This document shows, one piece after another, positions 1 through 12,691 of a DNA stretch of 64,000 nucleotides (position 1 is the first letter of the stretch; each line of letters begins with the position of its first letter). The translations under genes were made by a program, and so were the position numbers. The notes under the pieces were generated by a model, which saw nothing but the letters and a program-made list of their open reading frames with translations, ran no database searches and was not told the origin of the DNA. Source of the stretch: Rhinopithecus roxellana (taxonomy: Eukaryota > Chordata > Mammalia > Primates > Cercopithecidae). The DNA is taken from contig NC_044567.1 of NCBI RefSeq assembly GCF_007565055.1, positions 48,818,260 to 48,882,259 on the forward strand, given 5' to 3'.

Positions 1-400
1 GATATTTGCGGGGCACAGTAAATTGGGGACTTAAGATAACACGGCCAGTTCCCAGATCCCGAAATGTTGGTGGAACGTGATGTTTTGTACTTCTGGCATG
101 TCACAGAGGATCCCAGGGTCAAGTTCTGGGTTCGTGATATGGAATCACTGAACTTTAGCTCTGAAAAAGATCTTTAAGTTCAACTAGTTCATACATTCAC
201 CTGTGCTTGGAATGCCACTTTTTTTGGTCTACTTAGTTGTTATGCTGATATTCCTTTGCTAAATCAAGGCAGTTAGTTACTCAGCTTGTCTTCTGGTACT
301 TGATGTACACAGTTCTTGATTTTTATGTCGTCTGTTTTATCAATCTTTCCGTTACAGTTTCTGGTTTTGGTGCCCTAATGCTAAGAAGCCCTGTTTCATA
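1..400. other. Intron 1, unassigned
   Basis: Non-repetitive to my eye, with no open frame or known family recognised. In human, intron 1 is close to the promoter, so regulatory sequence is possible but not shown. Confidence 0.4.
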
Positions 401-655
401 ATAACGATACTTACCATTTAGTATGGTAAGGGTTAAAACCTTATACACATTATTTTGCTTAATAGCAACCCTGTGGTCTATTATCTGTATTCTACAAATG
501 AAAGAAGGTAAAAAGTAGCTAAAAGTAAGTTAAATTTTTTGAAAAAGTAAATGGAAAAGTTAAAAGTAATTTGCTTAACATTTTACACCAGTAAATGTCA
601 GAGCCAGCATTTAACTTAGATTTGCCTGACTCCGGAGCCTATGTATGTTGCCTTT
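400..655 (-). repeat. MIR-like old SINE
   Basis: Contains the reversed MIR landmarks: a stretch resembling counts of CAGAGCCAGCATTTAA and GACTCCGGAGCCTATG, preceded by a degraded TACAAATGAA segment. Diverged; family call moderate. Confidence 0.55.
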
Positions 656-668
656 GATACAATTGCAG

Positions 669-677
669 TTTTATTTA

Positions 678-710
<33 letters not shown>

Positions 711-715
711 TATTT
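669..715. repeat. (TTA)n microsatellite
   Basis: TTA/TTTA repeats derived from the A-tail of the adjoining minus-strand Alu. Confidence 0.85.
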
Positions 716-718
716 TTT

Positions 719-1005
719 ATTTTTTTGAGACGGAGTCTCACTCTGTCACCCAGGCTGGAGTGCTGTGGCCGGATCTCAGCTCACTGCAAGCTCCGTCTCC
801 CGGATTCACGCCATTCTCCTGCCTCAGCCTCCCGGGTAGCTGGGACTACAGGCGCCGCCACCTCGCCCGGCTAGTTTTTTGTAGTTTTTAGTAGAGACGG
901 GGTTTCACCGTGTTAGCCAGGATGGTCTCGATCTCCTGAACTCGTGATCCGCCCGTCTCGGCCTCCCAAAGTGCTGGGATTACAGGCTTGAGCCACCGCG
1001 CCCGG
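719..1005 (-). mobile_element. AluY, Old World monkey type
   Basis: Full-length, first of three head-to-tail. GGCCGGATCTCAG and GGCTTGAGCC are monkey-lineage AluY features. The 5' target duplication ACAATTGCAGTTTTAT (659-674) pairs with a near copy after the third Alu. Confidence 0.92.
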
Positions 1006-1300
1006 TTATTATTTTTTTTGAGACGGAGTCTCGCTCTGTCGCCCAGGCTGGAGTGCAGTGGCCGGATCTCAGCTCACTGCAAGCTCCGCCTCCCGGGTTC
1101 ACGCTATTCTCCTGCCTCAGCCTCCCGAGTAGCTGGGACTACAGGCGCGCACCACCTTCTCTGGCTAGTTTTTTGCATTTTTTAGTAGAGACGGAGTTTC
1201 ACCGTGTTAGCCAGGATGGTCTCGATCTCCCTGACCTCGTGATCCGCCCGTCTCGGCCTCCCAAAGTGCTGGGATTACAGGCTTGAGCCACCGCGCCCGG
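1006..1300 (-). mobile_element. AluY, tandem copy 1
   Basis: 295-bp unit beginning TTATTATTTTTTTT. It matches the next unit at 293 of 295 positions, so it is a local duplication. Confidence 0.93.
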
Positions 1301-1597
1301 TTATTATTTTTTTTGAGACGGAGTCTCGCTCTGTCGCCCAGGCTGGAGTGCAGTGGCCCGATCTCAGCTCACTGCAAGCTCCGCCTCCCGGGTTCACGCT
1401 ATTCTCCTGCCTCAGCCTCCCGAGTAGCTGGGACTACAGGCGCGCACCACCTTCTCTGGCTAGTTTTTTGCATTTTTTAGTAGAGACGGAGTTTCACCGT
1501 GTTAGCCAGGATGGTCTCGATCTCCCTGACCTCGTGATCCGCCCGTCTCGGCCTCCCAAAGTGCTAGGATTACAGGCTTGAGCCACCGCGCCCGGCC
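1301..1597 (-). mobile_element. AluY, tandem copy 2
   Basis: Second 295-bp unit; differs from the first by GGCCCGAT for GGCCGGAT and GCTAGGATT for GCTGGGATT. Followed by ACAATTACAGTTTTAT, the distal target duplication. Confidence 0.93.
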
Positions 1598-1654
1598 ACA
1601 ATTACAGTTTTATAAATAATAAATCAATGGCGTTTTCTAATACATGTATGATTT

Positions 1655-1967
1655 CTTTTTTTTTTTTTTTTTTTTTTTTTGGAGACAAGGTCTTGCTCTG
1701 TCACCCACCCAGTCTGGAGAGCAGTGGCACGATCTTGGCTCATTGCAAACTCCGCCTCGCAAGTTCAGTGATTCTTCTGCCTCAGCCTCCCGAATAGCTG
1801 GGATTACATGCGTGTGCCACTACGCTCAGCTAAGTTTTTGTATTTTTAGTAGAGACGGGGTTTCACCACGTTGGCCAGGCTGGTCTCAAATTCCTGACCT
1901 CAAGTGATTCACCTGCCTTGGCCTCCCAAAGTACTGGGATTACAGGTGTGAGCCACCACGCCTGGCC
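1655..1967 (-). mobile_element. Alu (S/J type)
   Basis: T26 tail then a full dimer ending GCCTGGCC. Ends 166 bp before exon 2. Confidence 0.9.
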
Positions 1968-2133
1968 TGGTTTAACTTTAAAGCTTATTTTCTTTCTAAT
2001 GTATCACGTTTTTCACCTAAAGAAGGCTTCCTTTTTTTAATCCTATTACGTAAACCATTAGATCCATGTTTAAAATTTATATTTTGTATTATCTTGCTTG
2101 AAATAAGTGCCTTTTTTTCTTTTAAATTGCTAG

Positions 2134-4028
2134 CCATGCAAAAAGCGAAGGAAAGATGATGACAGATCTTCCTGCAAAACAATTACAAAATATTTATCAC
2201 CACTAGGGAAGACTAGAGACAGGGTTTTTGCTCCACCAAAACCTAGTAATATTCTGGATTATTTTAGAAAGACCTCACCCACAAATGAGAAGACGCAATT
2301 AGGGAAAGAGTGCAAGATAAAGTCATCTGAATCAGTACCTGTTGACAGCAACAAAGACTGTATGACACCTTTGGAAATGTTCTCAAATGTAGAATTTAAG
2401 AAAAAAAGAAGGAGGGTTAATTTATCTCATCAACTAAATAATATTAAAACTGAAAATGAAGCTCCAATTGAAATTAGTAGCAATGATAGCAAAGAAGACT
2501 GTAGTTTAAATAATGCTTTTGTGGAAAATAGTACTTCTATTTTACTTTACAAGAAACAAGTAGAGGTACTTGCAGAAAACATTAAAGATACAAAAAGTCA
2601 ACCAAATACTATGCCCTCCCTGCAAAATTCTAAAAAAGTAAATCCTAAACAAGGGACCACAAAAAATGACTTCAAAAAGTTGAGAAAAAGGAAGTGCAGA
2701 GATGTAGTAGATCTATCTGAAAGCTTACCCTTGGCAGAGGAACTAAATTTGCTTAAAGAAGATGGTAAAGATAGTAAACAGATGGAGAATACTACAAGCT
2801 ACTCTAGAGATAATGTAACTGAAGCAGCCCAGTTGAATGATAGTACAATAACTGTCTCATATGAGGAATTTTTAAGAAGTCACAAGGAAAATAAAGTGGA
2901 AGAGATACCAGACTCTACAATGTCAATTTGTGTTCCTTCTGAAACTGTTGAAGAAATAGTCAAAAGTGGTTATATAAGTGAATCAGAAAACTCTGAAATT
3001 TCCCAGCAGGTACGCTTTAAGACAGTTACTGTTCTTGCACAGGTTCACCCTATTCCACTCAAAAAGATAGGGAAAATACCCCAAATTTTCTTGAAACAAA
3101 AGCAATTGGAAATGGAAAATAGTTTATCTGATCCTGAGAATGAACAGACAGTTCAGAAAAGAAAATCTAATGTTGTTATACAGGAGGAAGAATTAGAATT
3201 GGCTGTTTTGGAAGCTGAAAGTTCTGAAGCTGTGAAACCAAAATGCACTCTAGAAGAAAGACAGCAATTTATGAAAGCATTTAGGCAGCCAGCATCAGAT
3301 GCACTTAAAAATGGAGTTAAAAAGTCTTCTGATAAGCAGAAAGATCTTAATGAAAAATCTCTACATGAAGAAGGAAGAGATGATAGTTCTAAAAAAATCA
3401 TGGAAAATCCTGGTATCCAAATGGTTTCAAAAAATGGCAATTCACAGGCACACACTGATAAAGGAAGTTTTCCGAAGGAGAAAAATAAAAAGCTAAATAA
3501 GAAGAATAAGAAAACATTAGATACTGGGGCTATTCCAGGCAAAAACAGAGAGGGAAACACTCCAAAGAAAGAAACAACCTTTTTCTTAAAAGAGAAACAA
3601 TATCAAAATAGAATGAGTTTAAGACAAAGGAAAGCAGAATTTTTCAAAAGCAGCACTTTATTTAACAATGAAAGTCTTGTTTTTGAAGATAGAGCAAATG
3701 ATGACCTTCTAAAGGTTTCCTCTCTGTGTAACAATAATAAATTGTCAAGAAAAACCAGCATACCGGTTAAAGATATTAAGCTTACATATTCTGAAGCTGA
3801 ATCTGAAGACAGCTTGCTAAATGTTTCCACGCCCAAGTCAACCAGAAGATCTGGAAGAATTAGCAGCACACCTACTGCAGAAACCATTAGAGGTATTGAT
3901 TCTGAAGATGTACAAGATAGTAGTCCACTAAAGGCTTCCACTCCAAAAGCAACCAACTTACCAGAAAAGCGTAGTTTATATACAGCGGAATTAATAACAA
4001 TACCCTTTGATTCAGAGAGCCCTATTAG
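2134..4028 (+). CDS. ATAD5: ATAD5 exon 2 (large N-terminal exon)
   Basis: 1895 nt, phase 0 at its start (CCA TGC AAA), ending in AG that completes an Arg codon with exon 3. Acceptor is a T-rich tract ending GCTAG; donor is GTAAGG. It codes 631 residues plus two bases, about a third of the protein: Lys/Ser/Glu-rich, low-complexity and probably disordered. Visible motifs are PIP-like TITKYL (2179-2196) and NILDYF (2248-2265), SIM-like VVDLSES (2704-2724), the segment corresponding to the reported UAF1-binding region (3172-3219), and STPK motifs near 3830 and 3940. The first ATG in the exon (2362) is an internal Met; the frame is open from the acceptor, so 2362 is not the start. Minus-strand open frames inside the exon are shadows. 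Confidence 0.96.
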
Positions 4029-4948
4029 GTAAGGTTTGTTTTTGTTCTAACGTTCTAGTATTCTGCATGTATTATTAGCTGGGGACAAAAATGCTTCAAG
4101 TATTGGAGGGTATTTTTTTTTTCTAGAACACAGCTATTAATAAGAAAAATAACAGGATTTCTTTTTTTTTTTTTTTTCTCACTGTGTCACCCAGGCTGGA
4201 GTGCAGTGGGGCGATCTCGGCTCACTGCAACCTCCACCTCCCAGGTTCAATCAATTCTCCTGCCTCAGCCTCCCAAGTAGCTGGGACTACAGGTACCCAC
4301 CACCACACCCAGCTAATTTTTGTATTTTTAGTAGAGATGGGGTTTTACCATGTTGGCCAGGCTGGTCTTGAACCCCTGACTTCAATCCACCCTCCTGGCC
4401 TCCCAAAGTGCTGGGATTACAGTCATGATCACCGTGCCTAGCCTTGAAGAAAAAGAACAGAGCTTCAAAAATGCTTCTTTGTTTGCCACATTTAGTTAAA
4501 AATTAGTTTTAATTTTAATTTTTAATTTAATTTTATTTAATTTTGTTTTATTTTATTTTATTTTGAGATGGAGTCTCATTCTGTTGTCCAGTCTGGAGTG
4601 TAGTGGCACGATCTTAGCTCACGACAACCTCCACCTTCTGGGTTCAAGTGATTCTCATGCCTCAGCCTCCTGAGTAGCTGGGATTACAGGTGCGTGCCAC
4701 CATGCCCGGCTCATTTTTGTATTTTTAGTAGAGAAGGGGTTTTACCATGTTGGTCAGGCCAGTCTTGAACTCCTGACCTCAAGTGATCCGCCTGACTCAG
4801 CCTCCCAAAGTATTGGGCTTACAGGTGTGAGCCACTGCACCCGGCAAGTTTGACTTAACTTTTGAATCAGTGGTTTGAAACTGATGGGAATTATTTTTTT
4901 CTCCTGTTTAAGAACATTCCAGAAATTGGAGCCCTAGTTGGTTCTTAG

Positions 4949-4992
<44 letters not shown>

Positions 4993-7900
4993 ATCTGTCT
5001 ATCTGGAAACAAGGTCTCACTGTGTTGCCCAGGCTGGTCTCGAACTCCTGGGGTCAAGCAATCCTTCCATATTAGGGTCCTGAGTAGCTGGGATTACATG
5101 CAGATGCACAAGCTCTATTTTATCTATATTTAATTGAGATTCTTTATGTTATAATAATGAAAATGTTTCTGAATACCTTATTTTTATTTCAGAATGAAAT
5201 TCACCAGAATTAGTACTCCCAAAAAATCTAAGAAAAAATCTAACAAAAGATCTGAGAAATCTGAAGCAACTGATGGAGATTTTATTTCTCACACTAAAAA
5301 GGTAATTAAAATAGTAGAGTCCTATAAGTGCCATTCTGTTTCCTTAAAAAACAAACAAAAAAACCCCACATTACTATTGGAAGTAATGAGCCATAATAAA
5401 ATTCATGTATTTTATAAATTGGTTAACTACAACCCTATGATATTTTTCACTATTATCCCATTCCTCTAGTTAATTAAGATATCTTATTGTGAGGTGAAAG
5501 CAATTGATAAAGGCAGAGTATAATCTATTTATAAAAAGCTTTCTTAGTAAGTTTACATCGTGATCATTTTCCCTAACACTGATGATCTTAGTTTGGGCTG
5601 CTGTAACAAATTACCATACACTGAGTGGCTTAACCAACAGAAATGTATTTCTCACAGTTATGGGGATTGAGAAATGCAGGATCAAGGCGTCAGTTGATGC
5701 AGTGTCTGGTGAGGCTGTCTTCTTGTTTTCTCACATGGTAGAGAACAGGTAGAGAGAGGGCTTCACCCTCATGACCTAATCACCTCATAAAGGCCCTACC
5801 TCTTAATACCATTACATAGTGGGTTGATTCCAACATACGAATTTTCAGAGGATATATTCAGTCTGTAACACTGCCTGTAGGTCATGATTGAATTTTTCCT
5901 TTATTTCTGTAGATTAGAAATAGAGACTCAAAAGCAGAGTTTCTCAACCTTGCTATTATTGACATTTTGGCTGGATAACTCTTTGCTGGGGAGGGCTGTC
6001 CTGTGCATTGTAGGATGTTTAGCAGCACTCTGGCCTCTATCCATAAGATACCAGTAGCACCCAACTAACTCCTGTATAATGACAACCAAAAATGTGTCCA
6101 GACATTGCTAAATATTCCCTGGAGGGGAAAATAATCACTTCCACTTGAAAAACTACAGCTCTAAAGGGAGAGGTAAGATATACAAGAGTGGTTTAGTTGT
6201 TTCTGCAAAATAAGCTCCTCGTCCCCACCGTGGCAGAATTGGAGTACGTACGGGTATGTGTATTTCTTTTTTTTTTTTTTTTATTATACTTTAAGTTCTA
6301 GGGTACATGTGCATAACGTGCAGGTTTGTTACATATGTATACTTGTGCCATGTTGGTGTGCTGCACCCATCAACTCGTCAGCACCCATCAACTCGTCATT
6401 TACATCAGATATAACTCAAAATGCAATCCCTCCCCCCTCCCCCTTCCCCATAGGGGTATATGTATTTCAAAAAAGCCACCAAGGTGACTCTGAATTAATC
6501 CTTGGGTGAAAACAACTGCTACATTGGTATCTCCTTTGCTTCTATTCAGTAGCTGTCATTTTTTGGCATCTTACCACATTCTAGGCAGTGTGCTTAGTAC
6601 TCACATCATTAATCTCATAAAGTAAATATTATTTAACCCTTATTTATAGATGAAGAAACTTGCTGTTAGTTCACAGGATGAGGAAACCTGTGTTTTTATT
6701 TGTGATTCTGGGAAGTGTCTTTCCTAGAGTTACACAACTATAAGCAGTTAGAAAGACGGTCTTTAGTCCCAGCACTTTGGGAGGCCGAAGCAGGCGGATC
6801 ACCAGGTCAGGAGATCGAGACCATCCTGGCTAACATGGTGAAACCCTGTCTCTACTGAAAATAAAAAAATTAGCCGGGCGTATTGGTGGGCGCCTGTAGT
6901 CCCAGCTACCTGGGAGGCTGAGGCAGGAGAATGGCGTGAATCCGGGAGGCAGAGCTTGCAGTGAGCCGAGATTGCGCCACTGCCCTCCAGCCTGGGTGAC
7001 AAAGCGAGATTCCGTCTCAAAAAAAAAAGAAAAGAAATATGGTCTTTAGTCTTTTGGAAAACATGCAAGATTCCAGCTGATTGTACCACAGCTAAAGGTT
7101 AAAAGTCTCTGTGGTGAACTTTGTCCCACATATTTTATTCTTCTTAATTCTAGAGGACAGCTTCAACTTTAACTTTTTTTAGAGATATTATGCCTTGGTT
7201 TGCCTCACGTACTACTTAAAATTGGGATTTAATGATAAATTTTCCAGCAAGAGAAGTCTCAAATGTATCCAAATTGGGACCTTTATCCAAACTTACTTAG
7301 ATCAATTATTTTATCTCATTCTCTGTCAATGAACCTCTTACCACAGGGCCCTTGTTCTCTGAAGCCTTATCCAGGCTTGTGTACTAGCTCTAGGAGAAAA
7401 TCTTAGTAATTTTCTGGGTGAGATTTTTCTTTTTTGTTTCTTTTTTCTTTTCGTTTGTTATTTTTGTAGAGACAGGGTCTTGCTCTTTGGCCCAGGCTGG
7501 TCTCGAACTCCTAGCCTCAAGCAATCCTCCAGCCTTGGCCTCCCACAGTGCTGGCCAGATTTTTCATGTTTCTATGAGAATAAGAGTAAACTGGTTCTCC
7601 TAACAGCTCCATATTCATAACAGCTTATTGTTTATCCTTTCAGATAATAGTTTAATAGTTAGATTTTTTCTCTCCAGACATTTTTCTCTGCTTAAATAGA
7701 TACATCATCTGGGTTTTTTTTGGTTTTTGGTTTTTTTTTTTTTTGAGACAGAGTCTTACTCTGTTGCCTAGGCTGGAGTGCAGGGGCGCGATCTCGGCTC
7801 ACTGCAAGCTCCACCTCCCGGGTTCACGCCATTCTCTTGCCTCAGCCTCCCGAATAGCTGGGACTACAGGCGCCGCCACCCCGCCCAGCTAATTTTTTGT

Positions 7901-10900
7901 ATTTTTAGTAGAGATGGAGTTTCATCATGGTCTCGATCTCCTGACCTCGTTATCCACTCACCTCGGCCTCCCAAAGTGCTGGGATTACAGGTGTGAGCCA
8001 CCATGCCTGGCCGATATGTCATCTTTTTTTAAAGGGATCACATAATGTAAACTGTTCTGCCTCTTTCTGTGTGTGTATGCTCAATTCCAACATAAAAACT
8101 TGTTGAACTCAATATGGAAAGCACATTTTCTGGACAATAATATTTAAATGCACATGGTCACATTGTATACCAATGGCAGTGCTAGGCCCTAAGGTCAGAC
8201 TTTATTCTTACCTATGCTCTTTTTCCGTATCGTAATACCTTTTCAACCTTGTTCCAAGGATTCAGCCTGAAATACTCTTTGTACTCTAGACTACTATGTT
8301 GTATTTTTTGTTTGTTATTTTTTGAGACAGTCTTACTCTGTTGCCCCGGCTGGAGTGCAGTGCCATAATCATGGCTCACTGCAACCTCAACTCCCCAGGT
8401 GCAATCCAGTCTCTCACCTCAGACTCCCAAGTAGCTGGGACTACAGGCATCATGCCTGGCTAATTCTTAAATTTTTCATAGAGATGGAGTCTTGCTATAT
8501 TGCCCAGGCTTGTCCTGAACTCCTGGGCTTAAGTGATTTTCTCACCTGGGCCTCCCAAAGTGCTTGGATTACAGGCATGAGCCACTGCACCTGGCCTTAT
8601 GTTGTACTTTTTATGTAATAGATCTTCTTGGTCTATCTGTCTCTGTTTCTCTCTCTATATATAGGTATGTGTGATGTATATACACATGATAGACACAGTA
8701 ATAAAGTATACTGTATAATTGCACTATACCTGTTTGTACTCTTTCTTTCTTTTTTTTTTTTTTTTTGAGACGAAGTGTCACTCTGTCACCCAGACTAGAG
8801 TGCAGTGGCACGATCTCTGTCCCAGGATCTCTATCCCCGGTTCATGCCATTCTACTGCCTTAGCCTCCCGAGTGGCTGGGACTACAGACGCCCGCCACCA
8901 TGCCCAGCTAATTTTTTGTATTTTTTAGTAGAGACAGGGTTTAACCACGTCAGCCAGGATGGTCTCCATCTCCTGACCTCGTGATCCGCCTGCCTTGGCC
9001 TCCCAAAGTGCTGGGATTACAGGCCTGAGCCACCGAGCCCAGCCGTCTCCTTTTTTTTTTTTTTTTTTTTATGAGACAGAGTTTCCCTCTTGTTGCCCAG
9101 GCTGGAGTGCTGTGGTACGATTTTGGCTCACTGCAACTTCCACTTCCCAGGTTCAAGCGATTTTCCTGCCTCAGCCTCCCAAGTCATTGGGATTACAGAG
9201 GCCCACCACCAAGCCCAGCTAATTTTTGTTATTTTTTAGTAGAGATGGGGATTTCACCATGTTGGCCCAGGGTGGTCTCAAACTCCTGACCTCAGGTGAT
9301 CCACCCACCTCGGCCTCCCAAAGTGCTGGGATTAGAGTTGTGACCCATTGTGCCCGGCCTCTTTCTTCTTTATCACATATAAGAAGCTTGAGGCTGGGTG
9401 TGGAGGCTCACGCCTGTAATCCCAGCACTTTGGGAGGCTGATGCAGGCAGATCACCTGAGGTCAGGAGTTTGAGACCAGCCTGGCCAACATGGTGAAACC
9501 CCATCTCTGCTAAAAATGCAAAAATTAGCTGGGTGTGGTGGCGTGCGCCTGTAGTCCCAGCTACTTGGGAGGCTAAGGCAGGAGAATCGCTTGAACCCGG
9601 GAGGCGGAGGTTGCACTGAGCTGAGATCGTGCCAGTGCACTCTAGCCTTGGCAGCAGAGCTAGACTCCATTAAAAAAAACAAAACAAAACAAAACAAAAA
9701 CCCAAAAAAAGCCTTGAGGCCAAGGTCTGTGTATTATAATACTATTTTCTTTATGGTCTGCAGCCTAGAACCATGCATATAATAGGCTGGGTAACTGTTC
9801 AGATTTGGAAAGTACTTTGCCTGAATTTGGTGACTAAAATTAAAAAATAGATTGCCAAGTCTATACTGCAGACATCCTCTTGGGTGTTTTACTCACATGT
9901 AATATATTTACCTGGATAATTTCAAGTAAGAAATAAAGGTAAACTAATAATAACTAGACACATTTCAATTTAAGGTCCCTGGTAAGATTTGAAAAACCAT
10001 TTGTTTGTTGATTTAATGTGATTTGCGATTGTATTTTTTTCTATTATTAAATATAATATATTTTCCTGTGATGTAAATTAATATTTCAATTTTTTTGTCT
10101 AGGCAAGCAACGCTTCAAAAAACATATCAAAAGCAAAACAGTTGATTGAAAAAGCAAAAGCTTTACACATCAGTAGGTCAAAGGTGACTGAAGAAATAGT
10201 GATACCCTTAAGGCGCTCCTCTAGACATCAGATACTTCCTGAAAGGAAGAAATTGTCAGAAACGGAAGTAAGTATTATAAATATCTGTTGGTATAAATTC
10301 TGTCCTATTTTGCTGTTTGGTGTGGGAGAAGGAAACCATTATAAAGTTGTAAAGTAGGTTTGTGTGATAGCTTGAAGTGGTAGAGACACTATCATTTTCA
10401 ATTTTACTTTAAAAGCCTTCTGGCCGGGCGCGGTGGCTCACGCCTGTAATCCCAGCACTTTGGGAGGCCGAGGCGGGCGGATCACAAGGTCAGGAGATCG
10501 AGACCATGGTGAAACCCCGTCTCTACTAAAAATACAAAAAATTAGTCGGGCGCGGTGGCGGGCGCCTGTAGTCCCAGCTACTCGGGAGGCTGAGGCAGGA
10601 GAATGGCGTGAACCCGGGAGGCGGAGCTTGCAGTGAGCCGAGATCGCGCCACTGTACTCCAGCCTGGGCGACAGAGCGAGACTCCGCCTCAAAAAAAAAA
10701 AAATAAATAAATAAAAGCCTTCTGCATTTTTTGTCTGCAGAATACAGTTTGAATCCTTCTTAAGTCACTCAAGATCTTTCATAGGCTGAACTACCTCTTT
10801 GCTTTGTTTTTTTTTTTTTGAGATGGAGTTTCCCTCTTGTTGCCCAGGCGAGAGTGCAATAGCTGGATCTCAGCTCACTGCAAGTTCTGCCTCCTGGGTT

Positions 10901-12660
10901 CAAGCGATTCTCCTGCCTCAGCCTCCCGAGTAGCTGAGATTACAGGTGTGTACCACCATGCCCAGCCAGTTTTGCATTTTTGGTAGAGGCACGGTTTTAC
11001 GATGATTGGCCAAGCTGGTTTCAAACTCCTGACCTCAGTTGATCCACCTGCCTTGGCCTACCAGAATGCCAGCCCTCTTCCCTTTCTTCAAAACAACTCT
11101 TTCCTCTAGTCACACAGAATTGTTCATTTCTCCCTCAATGGTGCAATTTTCACGGTATTTGTTTTATTGTTATCAGCTTGAAATATACATTCCAGGTATT
11201 CTCTTCTATGTGAGGAATTCCTACTTAAACTTTGAGATCCTGCTAATTGCCAGTACCTCCTCTTTTTAAAAAAATAGTTTAATTGAGCTATAATTCCTAT
11301 ACATGTATTTCACCATTTAAAGTGTACAATTCAGTGACTTTTGTATAGTGACAGAGTTGGGCATCCATTACCATAGTCAATTTTAGAACATTTTCGAATT
11401 TCCCCAAAAAGAGATTCTTTTCTTCTTGTCACCCCCCAATACCCTCATTCCACCAGCCACAACGAACTACAAATCTGCTTCTGTCTCTGTAGATTTGCCT
11501 GTTCTGGACATTTCATATAAATGATATCATATAGCACGTGGTTTTTTGTGTCTGGCTTCTATTACTTAGGATGTGTTTTCAAGATTTATGCTGTAGCCTC
11601 AGTATCTCTTTTCTTTCTGTTGCCAAATATCCCATTCATCACCTGATGGACATTTGGGTTGTTTTCCCTTTTTGGCTATTCTGAGCATTTTACCACCTTC
11701 TCTTCGAAACTGTGCTTGTATTTGAGAGTCTTCTGGTTGAATATATAAAAAGAAAAAAAACCCAAAAAAATAAAATAATGGGCCAGGCACAGTGGCTCAC
11801 GCCTGCAATCCCAGCACTTGAGTGGCTGAGGCGGGAGAATTACAAGGTCAGGAGGTTGAGACCAGCCTGACCAACATGGTGAAACCACGTCTCTACTAAA
11901 AATACAAACGTTAGCTGGGCGTGATGGCATAACCCTGTAATCCCAGCTACTCAGGAGGCTGAGTCAGGAGAATCACTTGAACCCGGGAGGCAGAGGTTGC
12001 AGTGAACCTAGATTGTGCCACTGCACTCCAGTCTAGGCGACAGAGCAAGACTCTCAAAGAAAAATTAAAAATTGGCTGGGCGTGGTGGTTCACGCCTGTA
12101 ATCCCAGCACTTTGGGAGGCTGAGGCGGGTGGATCACAAGGTCAGGAGTTCGAGACCAGCCTGGCCAACATACTGAAATCCCATCTCTACTAAAAATACA
12201 AAACTTAGCTGGGTGTGGTGGCAGGCACTTGTACGCCTGTAGTCCCAGCTACTCTGGAGGCTGAGGCAGGAGAACCACTTGAACGTGGGAAGCAGAGGTT
12301 GCAGTGAGTAGAGACCACACCATTGCATTCTAGCCTGGGTGACAGAGTGAGACTCTGTCTCAAAAGAATAAATAAATAGGCCGGGCGCGGTGGCTCAAGC
12401 CTGTAATCCCAGCACTTTGGGAGGCCGAGACGGGCGGATCACGAGGTCAGGAGATCGAGACCATCCTGGCTAACACGGTGAAACCCCGTCTCTACTAAAA
12501 AATACAAAAAACTAGCCGGGCGAGGTGGCGGGCGCCTGTAGTCCCAGCTACCCGGGAGGCTGAGGCAGGAGAATGGCGTAAACCCGGGAGGCGGAGCTTG
12601 CAGTGAGCTGAGATCCGGCCACTGCACTCCAGCCCGGGAGATAGAGCGAGACTCCGTCTC

Positions 12661-12691
<31 letters not shown>

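Noticed and set aside
1..400. ATAD5 promoter or exon 1
   Set aside because: No CpG-rich sequence and no match to the human first-exon peptide as I remember it; taken as intron 1.
1006..1597. CRISPR-like array
   Set aside because: The regular 295-bp repeat is an Alu duplication in a primate genome.
641..1907. Short open frames rich in LSPRLECSGAISAHC and similar peptides, here and across the window
   Set aside because: They are Alu translations repeated in every minus-strand Alu; not genes.
3153..3956. Minus-strand open frames of 135 and 117 codons
   Set aside because: They lie wholly inside exon 2 of ATAD5 on the opposite strand; low-stop shadow frames of an AT-rich, Lys/Glu-rich exon.
2362..4032. 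ATG at 2362 as the start of a separate 556-residue protein
   Set aside because: The frame is open to the splice acceptor at 2133 and matches ATAD5 upstream of this Met; the apparent stop lies in the intron after the donor.
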